Shown here in pieces: positions 46,601 through 55,735 of a DNA stretch of 64,000 nucleotides. Position numbers and translations under genes: made by a program. The stretch lies in contig NC_061805.1 in NCBI RefSeq assembly GCF_021462225.1, positions 49,232,860-49,296,859 on the forward strand. Direction: 5' to 3'. This stretch comes from Girardinichthys multiradiatus. Lineage: Eukaryota; Chordata; Actinopteri; Cyprinodontiformes; Goodeidae. The notes beneath the pieces were generated by a model, which was given only the letters and a program-made list of their open reading frames with translations, was not told where the DNA came from and did not search any database. Within the stretch, counting starts at the first letter, position 1. Each line of letters starts with the position of its first letter.

Positions 46601-49600
46601 TCAAGGACTGGTTGAGCACCTCTGACTAAGAGAAACTGACTGTTTTCCCCGCTTCCACACACTTGGTCATTAACTGCTCAAGTATTTCCGCATTTCCACC
46701 TTCGGTACATTTAGTTGGCATTATATCTATCTATGCATTGTCTAGGCTCTGAGATGAAATGGAACAGGAAACCTGTCCTCCCCAACAACACTCTAGATGT
46801 TTCTGGAGGATCCACAGGCGATTCCAAGCCTGACGGGATATAGTTGGGTATTTTGTTCTTTTAGTCATGATTCATATCACAGGATCAGAGGTGAGAGTTG
46901 GAACGTACATGAAAGAGTTAAATAATACGCTTTCCTTTGGGCTCAACTCCTTCTTCACCAGGACAGACCAGAACGCTGCCCTCATCACTGCAGCTATGCA
47001 CCCCATCCTAACAAAGCTGCAGGGCTTTGCAAGCATCAAAATTCCTTTCTGCGCTAGAAGGAACCACCTACACTGTGGCTCTCATGAAGGTTCAACTCTC
47101 CAATCTGTTCAGTGAAAGTTCTTCTTCTGTGTTTCTGCAGGAAGTGGAGACCGAGCAGTACTACACATTGTTCCTGGGAACACTAAAGGATAGCGGCTAC
47201 GACGGCTACTTCTGTCCCAAATCACGTGCCAAACTGGTTTCCGAACAGGAGAGGAAACACGTAGACGGCTGCGCAGTCTTCTTCAAGACCGAGAAGTGAG
47301 TTCCAGAACTTCAGGCATTTACATTTTACAGAAGACCCAGGGGTCACCTGGACGTTAACCAGACACCTCTGACATCTGCAGGTTTACTTTGGTCCAGAAA
47401 CACACAGTGGAGTTCAATCAGGTGGCCATGGCCAACTCTGAGGGGTCAGAGGTCATGCTGAACAGAGTGATGACCAAAGACAACATCGGCGTGGCCATTC
47501 TGCTGGAGCTTAATAAGGACATGTTCTCCAGTGGTAAGACAAGACAAAGGTTTGGGTCACTTCTCTGGTAATTACCTTAATGACAGACCGCAGGGCAACA
47601 TCAGATAATGACCGAATTAATCCATTAATTAACACGTTACTGTTGATGCAGGTAAGGTAGAACCAGTCAGCTAAATTTCAACTTTAACAGCTAAAACGAT
47701 AGACATGATGCCCAGTAAAAAAAAGAGTACACCCTCTGTGTCTGCTGTACGTTATTGTTTTCAGTTTGTTCAGGTTGGTCCTCTGTTTGTAATGACAAGC
47801 TAATATGAGCTAATATATGCTGTGGGTGGTTTTCTACAAACATCGCACTGGGAATTTTGGCCAAACCTCTCTTATTTTGTCCAGACGTTTGCTGATAGTG
47901 CACCCACTAAACCCCAGATTAGTACAAAATACATAAAGGCCTAGAATTCAAAGGGGGTGTACTTTGTATTTACTACAGGTTTACATAGTGCAACCAAAAC
48001 TTCAGTAATGTGACAATGAACAAAGTTGAGGCGGTGAAATTCATGTGCAGAACATAGGAGGTTTGCAGTACTCTGTATTTCCACAAGGTGTCACTAGGTG
48101 AACAATATCACTTCTGTTTAGTGGAGAGTCGCAGACTTAAAGGCCTTTAAAAAGGGTTTCTGTTGTTTTTATGTCTTGTGTTGTTTGATGTTTTGTCACA
48201 TATCTGCTTTATAAATTTGATTTGAGTTTTTATAGAATGATTTCTTGTATTTTCTTTATTTAGTTCCTTTACAATCAGTTATTTCCCTCCCTCTGTTTAT
48301 TTGTGGTTCCTAAAATTGCATCACACCCAAAAGACCATGCTGGAACTTTATATGGGGAAAAAACCCACAATGTATTCATTTAGATGCTATTTTTATTTGC
48401 ACCAGATGTTCTTTTTGCTGTTTTTTTATATTGGTGTTTAAAAAATTGAAGAAGCCTTAGATCTGTTTCTGTTGTCTCTTTTGGAGGCATGAAGCCACCT
48501 CAGGAGAAGCAGCTCGTCCTGGTGGGCAACGCCCACATGCACTGGGACCCGGAGTACTCGGACGTTAAGTTGATCCAAACCATGATGTTTCTGTCCGAGC
48601 TGAAAAGCATCACTGAGAGAGCCTCGGGCTCTGTGACAACGGGCTCGCCGACCTCTGACCCTTCATCCATCCCCATTGTCCTTTGCGCTGACCTCAACTC
48701 ACTGCCTGACTCGGGTAGGACTGCCTCTTTTGTCAGGAGTCAGTCAGCTTCTGTTAAATTGATTAAATGAAGCAGAATCCGATTGATTGTCACAGATGTC
48801 CCTGAGCAGACAGACCAGATTCCACTGAAACAGACAGTACAGATTTTAAGGTATTTTTGTAGATATGCAGAGATAAGCTTCTCAGTTATTGCCGCTTGTT
48901 GTTGCATGCAGGTGTGGTGGAGTACCTGAGCAATGGCGGAGTGGCCGAAAACCACAAGGACTTCAAGGAGCTGCGCTACAACGAGTGTCTGACCAACTTC
49001 AGCTGCAACGGCAAGAACGGCAACGCGGACGGGAGCATCACTCACAGCTTTCAGCTAAAGAGCGCCTACGACAGCAATCTGATGCCTTACACCAACTACA
49101 CATACGACTTCAAGGTAGAAACCGACTCTACCAAGTGTTAGATGATGGCTCAGTGATGGGTTTTCAGGTTAGCGTATGGACCAAGGTCTTAAAGCACCCT
49201 CCAGTTGTTGACAGTACAGCTAGCAGCGCCTACATCACTCTAAGACATTCCAGACTCTTTTCTTGGGTCATTCGACGGTGGTGGAATGACCCACCAAGCG
49301 GTACCAGAACAGGGCTCTTCAGAAAGCGTCTCCTACCCTGTACATCCCTACCCCCTCTACTGAACCAGCTCTTTCTGCACTTCCCTCCATGCCTGCACTG
49401 TCTTCTCTGACAGAACATGACTAGTTGTCCTCCTTCTAAGTAGCTTATTGTTAGCTTTGAACCACCATTTTTTGCAGTTTTAATCCATCTTCTATCCTCA
49501 CTTTTCCATGCAGTGTTGCAGGGATGTAATACCGATCCCCAGCGGTCATTGGGATTGTCCATGATTTGACCACATGACCTTCTCACTGCAAGGCAACATT

Positions 49601-52101
49601 GCTAAAACCTACGCCACCTTGCAGCTGCTTTGCGTCCTCAGGCAGACGTTTTGGCCCCGTTCTTCTTTGCCAAAAAGTTCAAGTTCAGTCAGATTGGAGG
49701 ACAAATTTTCAACTTAGGTGCAAACTTTGACTAGGCCCTTCTAACACATGATTATGCTTTGATCTAAGCCATCCCGTTGTTGCTGTAGTTATATGTTTTG
49801 GGGTTGTTGTCCTGCTAGAAGGTGAACCTCCACCCTAGTCTTGGGTCTTTAACAGCCTCTAACAGGTTTTCTGTCCTGTATTTAGCTCCACCCGTTTTCC
49901 CATAAACTCCAACCATATGCTGGGTTCCATTAACCTTGAGTAGTACGTGAACGACTGACTAAATGTTACATAAATAATAAAGAACTGCTAAAAACAGTCA
50001 AAAATATCGATGCGAGTAGCAACCATCTCAAATGTGGAAGTTGGGTTTGGTCGTGTTGCCCCGACTTTCTGAATCATAATTCCGATTTTCGGGGGCTTTC
50101 CAGTTGACATTTTCTACTCGGAGGTCGGAAATTTGACCGAGCATCCAGCATGTGCAGACAGTATTTGCTTGTACTTCTTAGTCACACTAGTGGAACATCT
50201 CTCAACACTGTTAGTAGTTTTGCAGTGGAAGATAGTGGGGATGGAAGACCTTTACCAATGCAGCCTCTGGGGGTGCATAGTTTTCACATTGCTGCCAGAC
50301 ATGACAGTTTTATGCATTTGTTAAAAACGTGTTGGTGGTGAAGCCTTTGAATCTAGTCTCGCCTCACAGTTCTGATCTGCTGACATTTGGGCCTGCCTTG
50401 GAATGAGTCACTCAGGCAACTTTCACATAAATCTGTGGTTTTGTGCTTCGTATTATTTCATGACCAGCAGCTCATCTGCTAGCTGACGGTTATTCCATTT
50501 TTCCACTCGGAGCATCTCGGTTCTAAGCAGCGTTTCTCTTTTCCGTGACAGAAACACGGTCGATAAATAATCTTTGGCAGTAATGGCCGATTCTTCTCCT
50601 GATTCTAGCTCCTTGCAGTTTACCTCAAAGGTTCTCAGAAACATTTAAGTGTGAATCATTTGCTTAAATGTGCAGCTCTCCATGTAAAACCAAAATTGTC
50701 CCGTCGAACTCAAACGTGTTAGTCGATCTCATCCAGATGATTTCCTCATCCATGAGCGGTTGTGCAAGTTCAGCCTTCACAAGAGCTGAGTCACAGGAAA
50801 GCTCACAAGGATTAAAACTGCATTAACTTAACATTTAAAGTTCACCACCATAAAAAAGGGCGGACTTCGTTGTCACGTTCGTTCATCTTCAGTTGAAATG
50901 TTGCTAAATTAGATCCTGCATCAGTTTGCATTTCAGTTGCCTCATCAGGCAGTGTTCATGTTATGCTTTTCGTTCCTCAACAGTTTTAATGTAGCAGAAT
51001 TCCCAGAAAGTTGCTCTGATTTCAATATTTGAGACTAAAAGCGGCTCAGTTAGACGTTTTTGACACCATTTTATAGCTCTTAGTGGTTTGCTCTTTATTA
51101 ATGAAAGGCAAATTTGTGCTACTTTTTGTATTCTGGTGAGAGAGAAAATCTAAACGTTGAGAAATGTTTGTTTATCTGGTGTTTGTTTAATCTGCAGAAC
51201 ATGAAGAGTTTTATAATCAATAATAGGTCCCCACAAAGACAGGAAAACCTACAAGTGGGGTTGCTACTCTACTTTTTCATGCTAAAGTTTCATACTTTTC
51301 CAGATTTAAATTAGGTTCTCACTCATTTTTTGCCTAATTGAAAGGATTGAAACAAATGTTTACGGTGAATTTATGGCAGATACTTATGCAGTGATCAGGA
51401 TTTAAATATAAAACCTCTAAAAGGTGGCCTCGGCCACCCCCTTTAGTTGTGGAGGAGCATCTACTCCGAGCTCCGCCCAGATGTGTTCCTCACCCTTTGT
51501 CTAAGGCTGAGGCCCGCCACCCTACAGAGGAGACGCATTTCAGCTGCTTGCATCCAGGATCTCACTCTTCAGTCATGGATAAACAATAAAAAATATACCA
51601 TTAAGTTTAGAAATCATAGACAATAATAAAGCTAGCCTAGAACAGGATGTCTTCGACGTGTTTGTCCACTATCCATGGCGATGCATGTAATGTAAATTTT
51701 GTCTTCTGTATCAACGAGGTCAAAAGGCTTCGGTTAACCTGGTTTTTTAGTTGTTTTGCCTCATCTGTTTGCCACTAGAGGGAGCTCACGTCCCAACATC
51801 AGCGCACACTTTGTGAACGTAGACGTGTTGCAGTGAAACGCTGGCGGCTCTGAATTGATGCTGTGTTTTGTGCCTGCAGGGTGTCATCGACTACATCTTC
51901 TTCTCCAAGACACACATGAGCGTCCTGGGCGTCCTGGGACCGCTCGACAGCCAGTGGCTCATAGACAACAACATCACCGGCTGCCCCCACCCGCACATCC
52001 CCTCGGACCACTTCTCCTTGCTGGCCCAGCTGGAACTGCACCCTCCCCTGCCCCACCCGCTGAACCCCCTGAACGGGCTGCACCTGCCGGTCCACAGGTA
52101 G
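37516..52101 (+). CDS. cnot6l: CCR4-NOT transcription complex subunit 6-like deadenylase, whole gene
   Basis: Eleven coding exons join in frame: 37506(ATG 37516)-37627, 39836-40022, 42452-42537, 42630-42719, 42883-42951, 43208-43365, 47141-47295, 47382-47533, 48487-48714, 48912-49114, 51880-52101. Product is 553 residues. Residues 1-37 form the conserved N-terminus; about 38-140 are leucine-rich repeats that dock on the CNOT1/CNOT7-8 module; about 180-553 form the exonuclease-endonuclease-phosphatase domain that removes 3' poly(A) from mRNA in the cytoplasm. Catalytic E235 (in LQEVETEQ), D405 ([11 protein letters not shown]) and H524 (SDHFSLL) are present. The linker [20 protein letters not shown] is diagnostic of CNOT6L rather than paralogue CNOT6, and synteny with mrpl1 agrees. 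The start used is the internal [10 protein letters not shown] methionine; an upstream MR-type extension, as in human, would need a 5' exon I could not fix. Confidence 0.95.
37910..38112 (+). repeat. Left terminal inverted repeat of Tc1 element
   Basis: Reverse complement of 39314-39519 with few differences; contains the TTAGTGTGC / GCACACTAA and CTCACAAAATTAGCATAT words at matching places. Confidence 0.9.
38238..39242 (+). CDS. Tc1-like transposase (DD34E), apparently intact
   Basis: 334 codons, ATG at 38238, stop TGA at 39240-39242. N-terminal residues 1-110 form the bipartite paired-like helix-turn-helix DNA-binding region ([18 protein letters not shown]) with a basic GRKKCGRKR hook near 50-57. 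The DDE domain has D148 (FSDESKF), D238 (FQHDLAPAH) and E273 (NPIENLW), 34 residues between the last two, the Tc1 hallmark. It ends SAKGFPTKY, the usual Tc1 C-terminus. Length matches the family (about 340). It would cut and paste its element at TA sites by binding the terminal repeats. Activity is inferred only from intactness. Confidence 0.93.
   Translation: MGKTADLTAVQKATIDTLKQEGKTQKDISERIGCSQSAVSRHLSGKSVGRKKCGRKRCTTRRGDRTLRKIVEKGRFQTLGDLRKQWTESRVETSRATVHRRVQEMGYRCRIPQVKPLLNQKQRQKRLTWATEKQHWTVAQWSKVLFSDESKFCMSFRNQGARVWRKTGEKEMPKCQKSSVKYPQSVMVWGAVSAAGVGPLCFIKGRVNAASYQEILEHFMLPSAEKLYGDEDFIFQHDLAPAHSAKTTGKWFTDHGITVLNWPANSPDLNPIENLWDIVKRTLRDSRPNTLDELKAAIEASWASIRPQQCHRLIASMPRRIEAVISAKGFPTKY
39314..39519 (-). 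repeat. Right terminal inverted repeat of Tc1 element
   Basis: Inverted partner of 37910-38112, ending GAGAAGGACCTG before the TA target site. Confidence 0.9.
39836..40022 (+). CDS. cnot6l: cnot6l coding exon 2
   Basis: Acceptor GAATCAG, donor GTAGGC; leucine-rich repeats [20 protein letters not shown] and [20 protein letters not shown]. Higher GC than flanks. Confidence 0.95.
40285..40400 (-). repeat. Retroposon 3'-tail fragment
   Basis: TCTTTTATTGTCCCTCAGTG followed by GC-poor text resembles the 3' tail of fish LINE/SINE copies inserted on the minus strand. Short and non-coding. Confidence 0.4.
40401..41067. other. cnot6l intron: no gene seen
   Basis: Non-coding intron between coding exons 2 and 3. 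Confidence 0.5.
41068..41647. mobile_element. hAT-like MITE
   Basis: Ends are inverted: CAGTGGTGTCCAAACG at the left and TTTGGACACCACTG at the right, with further imperfect pairing inward (GGGCCACATT / AGGTCAAATG region). No transposase. The CAGTGGTGTCC start resembles hAT terminal repeats; the 8-bp flanks (GTCAACAC, GACTGCAG) match at only four positions, so superfamily assignment is tentative. Confidence 0.6.
41648..42451. other. cnot6l intron: no gene seen
   Basis: AT-rich intron sequence with no recognisable feature. Confidence 0.5.
42452..42537 (+). CDS. cnot6l: cnot6l coding exon 3
   Basis: Acceptor TTGTTGCAG, donor GTGAGA; encodes [20 protein letters not shown], the last leucine-rich repeat. 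Confidence 0.95.
42630..42719 (+). CDS. cnot6l: cnot6l coding exon 4
   Basis: Acceptor TTCGCAG, donor GTAAGT; encodes [20 protein letters not shown] and LNYMLDNLA. Confidence 0.95.
42883..42951 (+). CDS. cnot6l: cnot6l coding exon 5
   Basis: Acceptor TTTCCAG, donor GTCAGT; encodes [20 protein letters not shown], the CNOT6L-type linker. Confidence 0.93.
43208..43365 (+). CDS. cnot6l: cnot6l coding exon 6
   Basis: Acceptor CCCTGCAG, donor GTAAAG; start of nuclease domain, [20 protein letters not shown] and DADIISLQ. Confidence 0.95.
43531..45305. repeat. 1.77-kb CCAT tetranucleotide array
   Basis: Nearly continuous CATC/CCAT repeat with regular interruptions: CACC after two to four units, and CATCTC, CATCAAC or CACATC variants. 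No stop codon occurs in several frames, so very long apparent ORFs (over 600 codons, His-Pro-Ser-Ile or Trp-Met-Asp-Gly) arise on both strands; these are not genes. It lies in cnot6l intron 43366-47140 and abuts, at its right end, the 3' end of a minus-strand LINE, so it is best read as the expanded tail of that insertion. Confidence 0.95.
45306..45599 (-). mobile_element. LINE 3' region, part 1
   Basis: Minus-strand LINE text: landmarks CATGGCGATTCCCAGGTCAG, ATCAAATGCCAGAACCACAT, GAGGTGCAGGTGCTCTACTT, AAGCTCCTCACCTTATCTCC and CACCCTGTGGAGGAAGCTGA in the order of the family 3' region. It is cut by a Tc1 derivative at 45600-46422 and goes on at 46425. Frameshifts destroy coding. Confidence 0.75.
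45600..46422 (+). mobile_element. Internally deleted Tc1-like transposon
   Basis: 823 bp between TA duplicates (45598-45599, 46423-46424). The ends are inverted: CAGGGGTTGGACAATGAAAC and, at the right, GTTTCAGTTTCATTGTCCAA then CCCCTG. It interrupts a LINE on both sides, so it inserted after that LINE. Holds a shortened transposase ORF. Confidence 0.9.
45786..46325 (+). pseudogene. Tc1-like transposase with in-frame internal deletion
   Basis: Open for 179 codons. Residues 1-40 are the first helix-turn-helix ([28 protein letters not shown]), then the text jumps at about residue 40 to the [15 protein letters not shown] region of the catalytic domain. About 140 residues are missing, including the second DNA-binding half and the first catalytic Asp. 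The second Asp (YQDDNAPIH) and the Glu (NIIEPLW) remain. A TGA follows MSFPR, where related proteins continue to KGGPTPY. Cannot be catalytically active; could at most bind DNA. Confidence 0.88.
46425..46850 (-). mobile_element. LINE 3' region, part 2
   Basis: Continues 45306-45599 after the Tc1 insertion: CAGAGCTTTGCCTCTCAGCT, CTTTACTGCAGATG and CTTGGACTCCTCCACTTGAG follow the expected order of the family on the minus strand. Heavily mutated. Confidence 0.65.
46851..47020 (-). mobile_element. Second copy of the same LINE segment
   Basis: Contains TCAGAGGTGAGAGTTGGAAC, then GGGCTCAACTCCTTCTTCAC and CATCACTGCAGC, which repeat, better preserved, part of the text in 45580-46520. So a second LINE fragment, or a local duplication, lies just upstream of coding exon 7. 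Confidence 0.6.
47141..47295 (+). CDS. cnot6l: cnot6l coding exon 7
   Basis: Acceptor TTTCTGCAG, donor GTGAGT; begins [12 protein letters not shown] with catalytic E235 as the first residue, then [20 protein letters not shown]. Confidence 0.95.
47382..47533 (+). CDS. cnot6l: cnot6l coding exon 8
   Basis: Acceptor ATCTGCAG, donor GTAAGA; encodes [20 protein letters not shown] and [19 protein letters not shown]. Preceded by an 86-base intron. Confidence 0.95.
47714..47974. mobile_element. Putative MITE
   Basis: Left AGTAAAAAAAAGAGTACACC and right GGGTGTACTTTGTATTTACT are imperfectly inverted. No coding capacity. Lies in the cnot6l intron 47534-48486; probably a mariner/Tc1-type miniature element. 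Confidence 0.5.
47975..48486. other. cnot6l intron: no gene seen
   Basis: Non-coding intron ending in a good polypyrimidine tract before coding exon 9. Confidence 0.5.
48487..48714 (+). CDS. cnot6l: cnot6l coding exon 9
   Basis: Acceptor TTTTGGAG, donor GTAGGA; encodes [20 protein letters not shown] and [13 protein letters not shown] with catalytic D405. Confidence 0.95.
48912..49114 (+). CDS. cnot6l: cnot6l coding exon 10
   Basis: Acceptor GCATGCAG, donor GTAGAA; encodes [20 protein letters not shown] and [12 protein letters not shown]. Confidence 0.95.
49145..49480 (+). repeat. Probable retroposon remnant
   Basis: A frame encodes [20 protein letters not shown], similar in style to the RRWWN-LP segment found in many fish repeat copies. 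Not part of cnot6l, since exon 10 ends at 49114. Identity uncertain. Confidence 0.35.
49640..49930 (-). pseudogene. Tc1-like fragment
   Basis: Antisense landmarks TTTGACTAGGCCCTTCTAAC and GTTGTTGTCCTGCTAGAAGG match the SPDLN and QQDN coding region of the Tc1 family at 10826-12030. Truncated. Confidence 0.6.
49931..51419. other. cnot6l intron: no gene seen
   Basis: AT-rich intron; ORFs of about 63 codons are featureless. Confidence 0.5.
51420..51590 (-). mobile_element. LINE 3' region fragment
   Basis: GTGGAGGAGCATCTACTCCG, AGCTCCGCCCAGATGTGTTC, GCTGCTTGCATCCAGGATCT: same family as 45306-45599, minus strand, short. Confidence 0.65.
51880..52101 (+). CDS. cnot6l: cnot6l coding exon 11 (last)
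   Basis: Acceptor GCCTGCAG; encodes [20 protein letters not shown] and [14 protein letters not shown] with catalytic H524; ends [10 protein letters not shown] then TAG at 52099-52101. The proline-rich end is about three residues longer than human. Confidence 0.95.
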   Translation, partial: GVIDYIFFSKTHMSVLGVLGPLDSQWLIDNNITGCPHPHIPSDHFSLLAQLELHPPLPHPLNPLNGLHLPVHR

Positions 52102-53514
52102 TGCAGCCTGAGAGAGCCCCTCCCACACCTCTAACCTCACCTGCCCAGCTTTTAAACACTGCCCCCGTCCCAGGTTTATACAGGACCCTGTACAGTTCAC
52201 TAACCCCACACTGTCAGACTCCCCCAGAAGGAGTGAAATATTTGCCTGCTTGTTGCTCCTCTATGTTTTGCATTTATTTTCTCCCTTTAATCAAAGCTTG
52301 ATACCAAAAATTTGGGCTTGGAATGAAGCTGTAAAAGTCACCTCCAACGTCAGTCTTTTGCCTTAGATTTGTTCGTGACAGCTCAACAGGATTACAGCTG
52401 TTTTAAGATAAAATCACCACCAACCGTGTCAGCAGATGAGACGACTTTGGTTCCAGTTTGTTGTTTTTTCCAGACATTTATGAAATAAATCTTTTAAGTT
52501 GTCGTTTAATAGTAATGACGCCAGGTTTTTTTGCTATAATCAGTTTAGAAAGCAGATCAGTTTCTACTACGAGTCAGGCTACAAACATACATATATTGGA
52601 TTCATATTTGGTGCGTATCCAGAATTCATGAGCCAAGAAATGCCAAATTACGTAATTTAATGAAATTAGAGGAAGGATCAGGAATTTTTTAAGATAAAAA
52701 AGTTCAAACTTTGTTTTTAGAAGTATTTTCCACCATATTGGAGGCAGAGTTGAAATCACTAATGCATCATTTTTGGGTGTTTCCAGCTGTTTTTCTCTGG
52801 ATTTTACAGTCACTTTTGGGATTTTAATCTCTGGTCTGTTTTGTCACTTTACATCCGTCACGTCAACCAGTGAATCTCTCCCTGAATGACGCCTCTCAGT
52901 GCTACATTAATGTAAACAAGCTGCTTTTTTCCACCTCATCCAAGTAGAAATTTTTATTTTCATAATCTGGGATTGTCCCTCATTTTATCAGAGGCACCTT
53001 CTGGGTCTTCTTCAGCGGTTTGACTGAGGAAAAACAACAGTTCCTACCAGGGTCCAGGTTCCCATATTCTAAACCAAACTGTCTCGTTTTGTGCTTGATT
53101 TGCTCAGACCTGAAATATATTTTATATTCACAGATAATTCTGTGAATATAATCTCCAGATTTTTTGGTTTTCAACTCATGTTGTATTAAAAATTTCCCCC
53201 GATTGGCCAAAGAATCTGCAAATGAGTGACACACAATTGGTCTTTTCCGGGTTTACCGGTGCCAGTTATTGACCCGCTAAACAGAATGTATTCACCAAAC
53301 TGCTCCTGAGGATCCAAACTAAAAGCCCTTTATGTAAGTTACAACTCAGGGCTTTGCAGTACTTCTCACACTAAGGACTCTGAGTCACTTTGTTTGAATA
53401 AAACTTCATGGAAAAATGTTGTTCTGACATTTCTGTACAAGCACAGGTAATGTTTGTTCTTGCACACGTACATAATGTTGTATAATTCCTACGTCTTTGT
53501 GCATTTTTAATAAA
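52102..53514 (+). other. Probable cnot6l 3' UTR
   Basis: Follows the stop codon; no other gene. Candidate polyadenylation signals AATAAA at 52484-52489, 53397-53402 and 53509-53514. The human gene has a long 3' UTR, so several signals are plausible. True end not resolved. Confidence 0.5.
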
Positions 53515-53629
53515 AAACTACCGGTGCAATTTTCCTTCTTTGCCAAAAACAGTTGTCATCAGATGGTGCAGGCAATTATAATTTAAGGTTTTATGGTTTT
53601 TTTAAGGAGGCTCACGGATCGGTTCAGGA

Positions 53630-54340
53630 TATATAAATATATATTTGGACCGAGCGTCTGTGCCGACAGTAGAAGGCTTGCAGTCCACTGAAGGATCATG
53701 AGTTAACTGGTATTGACAGTTCAGATTTGCAGACTGTCACCAGAGGCTGTATTTTCAGGCCATAATTATTGCAGCAGCATGATCTATCTATAGTGCAGTG
53801 GTATAATGTGACTTTAACTGGAAATGTGCACTTTGGTTGGAGGAGACTAAGATTGAGCTTTCTAGCAACAACACCTGATTCACACTGCTAAGTATGGCAG
53901 AGGATCTGTGGTGCTGTGGGCCTGTTTCTCTTTCAAAGAGTGCATGGCACCAGGACCTCTTAGAAATGGCAAATAAACTGATAAGTCTTTCAGCAGGCTA
54001 ATGATCCAAGTCCACAGCAACGATTCATCAGAGAGAAAGAAACAACCTCATCCCACGTGATGATCTCCGACCCCATACCTAAAACCAGTGGGCTGTGCTG
54101 AGGAGAAGACAACATCAGATGATCTAAAAGGAGGAATGGTCCGAGATCCCTCTCTGTCTCCTCTTTTCCTATGGGCAAACACAGCAACGAATTCAGTGTG
54201 GGATTATCCTGTGTGTAAAATAAAAATATGAGATTATTTTAAAGCTTTTCTACACGTTTTCACCAGGTGTGTCAAATAAAGGGGGGTCACTGTAGGTCTG
54301 AAGCAGAAAGGGTTATAACCCTTTGAATTATATGCAATTA
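53630..54340 (+). pseudogene. Decayed Tc1-like transposon
   Basis: Plus strand: GTATGGCAGAGGATCTGTGG with TGCTGTGGGCCTGT (VMVWG-type region) and GGCTAATGATCCAAGTCCAC (second aspartate region), then tail text CATGAGATTA-like and TGTCAAATAAAGGGGGGTCA. No open frame. Confidence 0.65.
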
Positions 54341-54878
54341 TTCTTACAGCAAGTATAGGTAAAATGTAAATCTTTCCATCAGAGGTAAAAATATTTGATG
54401 CTCTGATTGTTGTAGGTGATTAAATATTCTCTGTTGTTCATCTGCGGTGCATTTCACCCTGCAGCATCCTGGTTGAGTTTGGACCGTCTTGTTGTCAGCT
54501 TTCATTTCTGATCGGGTCATCTGGGCTCCACCAGCAGCGCGGCACTTGAAGCCTCCTCTGATTCTGGTGGAGGTGGAGCCACGCTGTGGACTTTTTCTGA
54601 ACCAACCTCATGGTGATTTTTGTACGACAGCTTTACATGAATTAACTCTGGTGACAATAAGGGGGTTTCTTCCGCATTCTCGCATTAAAGACGTGCATTT
54701 TTCTCCTCACACGTCAAAGATGTACGTGATGTACATTTTGTCTTTGTCCGGTTTCTCTAGATGTTCCTGCAGAGACCAGATGTCACTGGTTTTATTTTAG
54801 ACCTGTCTCTAACATGCAGTCTTTCAGATTGGATGACTTTGTACAACTGAGTATAACCAAGTTTTTCTGAGAAAAAAC

Positions 54879-54884
54879 AATAAA
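54879..54884 (+). promoter_or_regulatory. Candidate distal polyadenylation signal AATAAA
   Basis: Followed within 20-40 bases by a GT-rich stretch (GATTTGTCTTGGTTTTTATT), the usual arrangement for a functional site. Could be the distal end of cnot6l. Confidence 0.4.
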
Positions 54885-54899
54885 TGTTTTAGGTTTAAA

Positions 54900-55735
54900 C
54901 TCGATTTGTCTTGGTTTTTATTTCCACACACTCATGCCATGAGATGATGCTGAAATCGCAACACTGAGCAAAACTTGTCAGGGTTTCTTCTAGCCTCTAA
55001 AGCTGGTCCTGATCAACAGTTCTTCAGGCTTTGTCAAAGTCTCTGAAAGTTTTTCTGTTTTTGGCATTTTTATTAATGATTTTCTGTCCAGAAACTGACC
55101 TTTTTTAAGCCATTAAATATTAACTATACTAAAAACTATGAAAGTTGACTTATTTTAAAGCACTTATGGGTCTGATATGAGTTTAAAGGTCACTGATGTA
55201 ATCAGAAACCAATGTATTGTTTCTCAAACAGGAAGAGGATTTTGTAATCAATCCGACAGGGTTTCAATTAAATTTAACATCATTATGATTTCAATGTTTG
55301 AACAACATTAATTATGACTTGGTAACTTAATGGAGTGAAATGTACAACGATGTTACAGATTTCTTATTTGTCACATTTAGATTTTTCAGATCATCAAACA
55401 TGTTTTTATCAGACAAAAATAACCTGTTGTCGCAGAATCTTTACATGATGTTCTGGGTTAAAGTGTGACCCAGAACTGTTCTGTTTAAGGGATTCCTGGT
55501 TCTGCAGATCTTGCAGTAATCAGTTCTGGATGTGGCTTGTGAAACTGCTGGCTAAACACAATAAACTCATAATTTAACAAAGGGAGCGGTCAGATTTCCT
55601 CATAAGGCCAGGTTGGTTTGGACAACTTTTCTCCTTTAATAAATGAAATCATCCTTAGAAAACTGTATTGTATTAACTTAGGTTATCTTTGTCTGAAAAA
55701 TAAAGTTAGTTTGATCAACTGAAAGACAAAAGTAT
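54900..55735. other. Intergenic, no gene seen
   Basis: AT-rich, without repeats or exons that I can recognise. Confidence 0.5.

Noticed and set aside
48889..49410. 173-codon plus ORF over cnot6l coding exon 10 in another frame
   Set aside because: Shadow of the real exon plus intron sequence; no continuity with conserved protein.
51799..52301. 136- and 148-codon ORFs over the last cnot6l exon
   Set aside because: Alternative-frame shadows in the GC-rich last exon; the real frame carries the conserved catalytic His segment.
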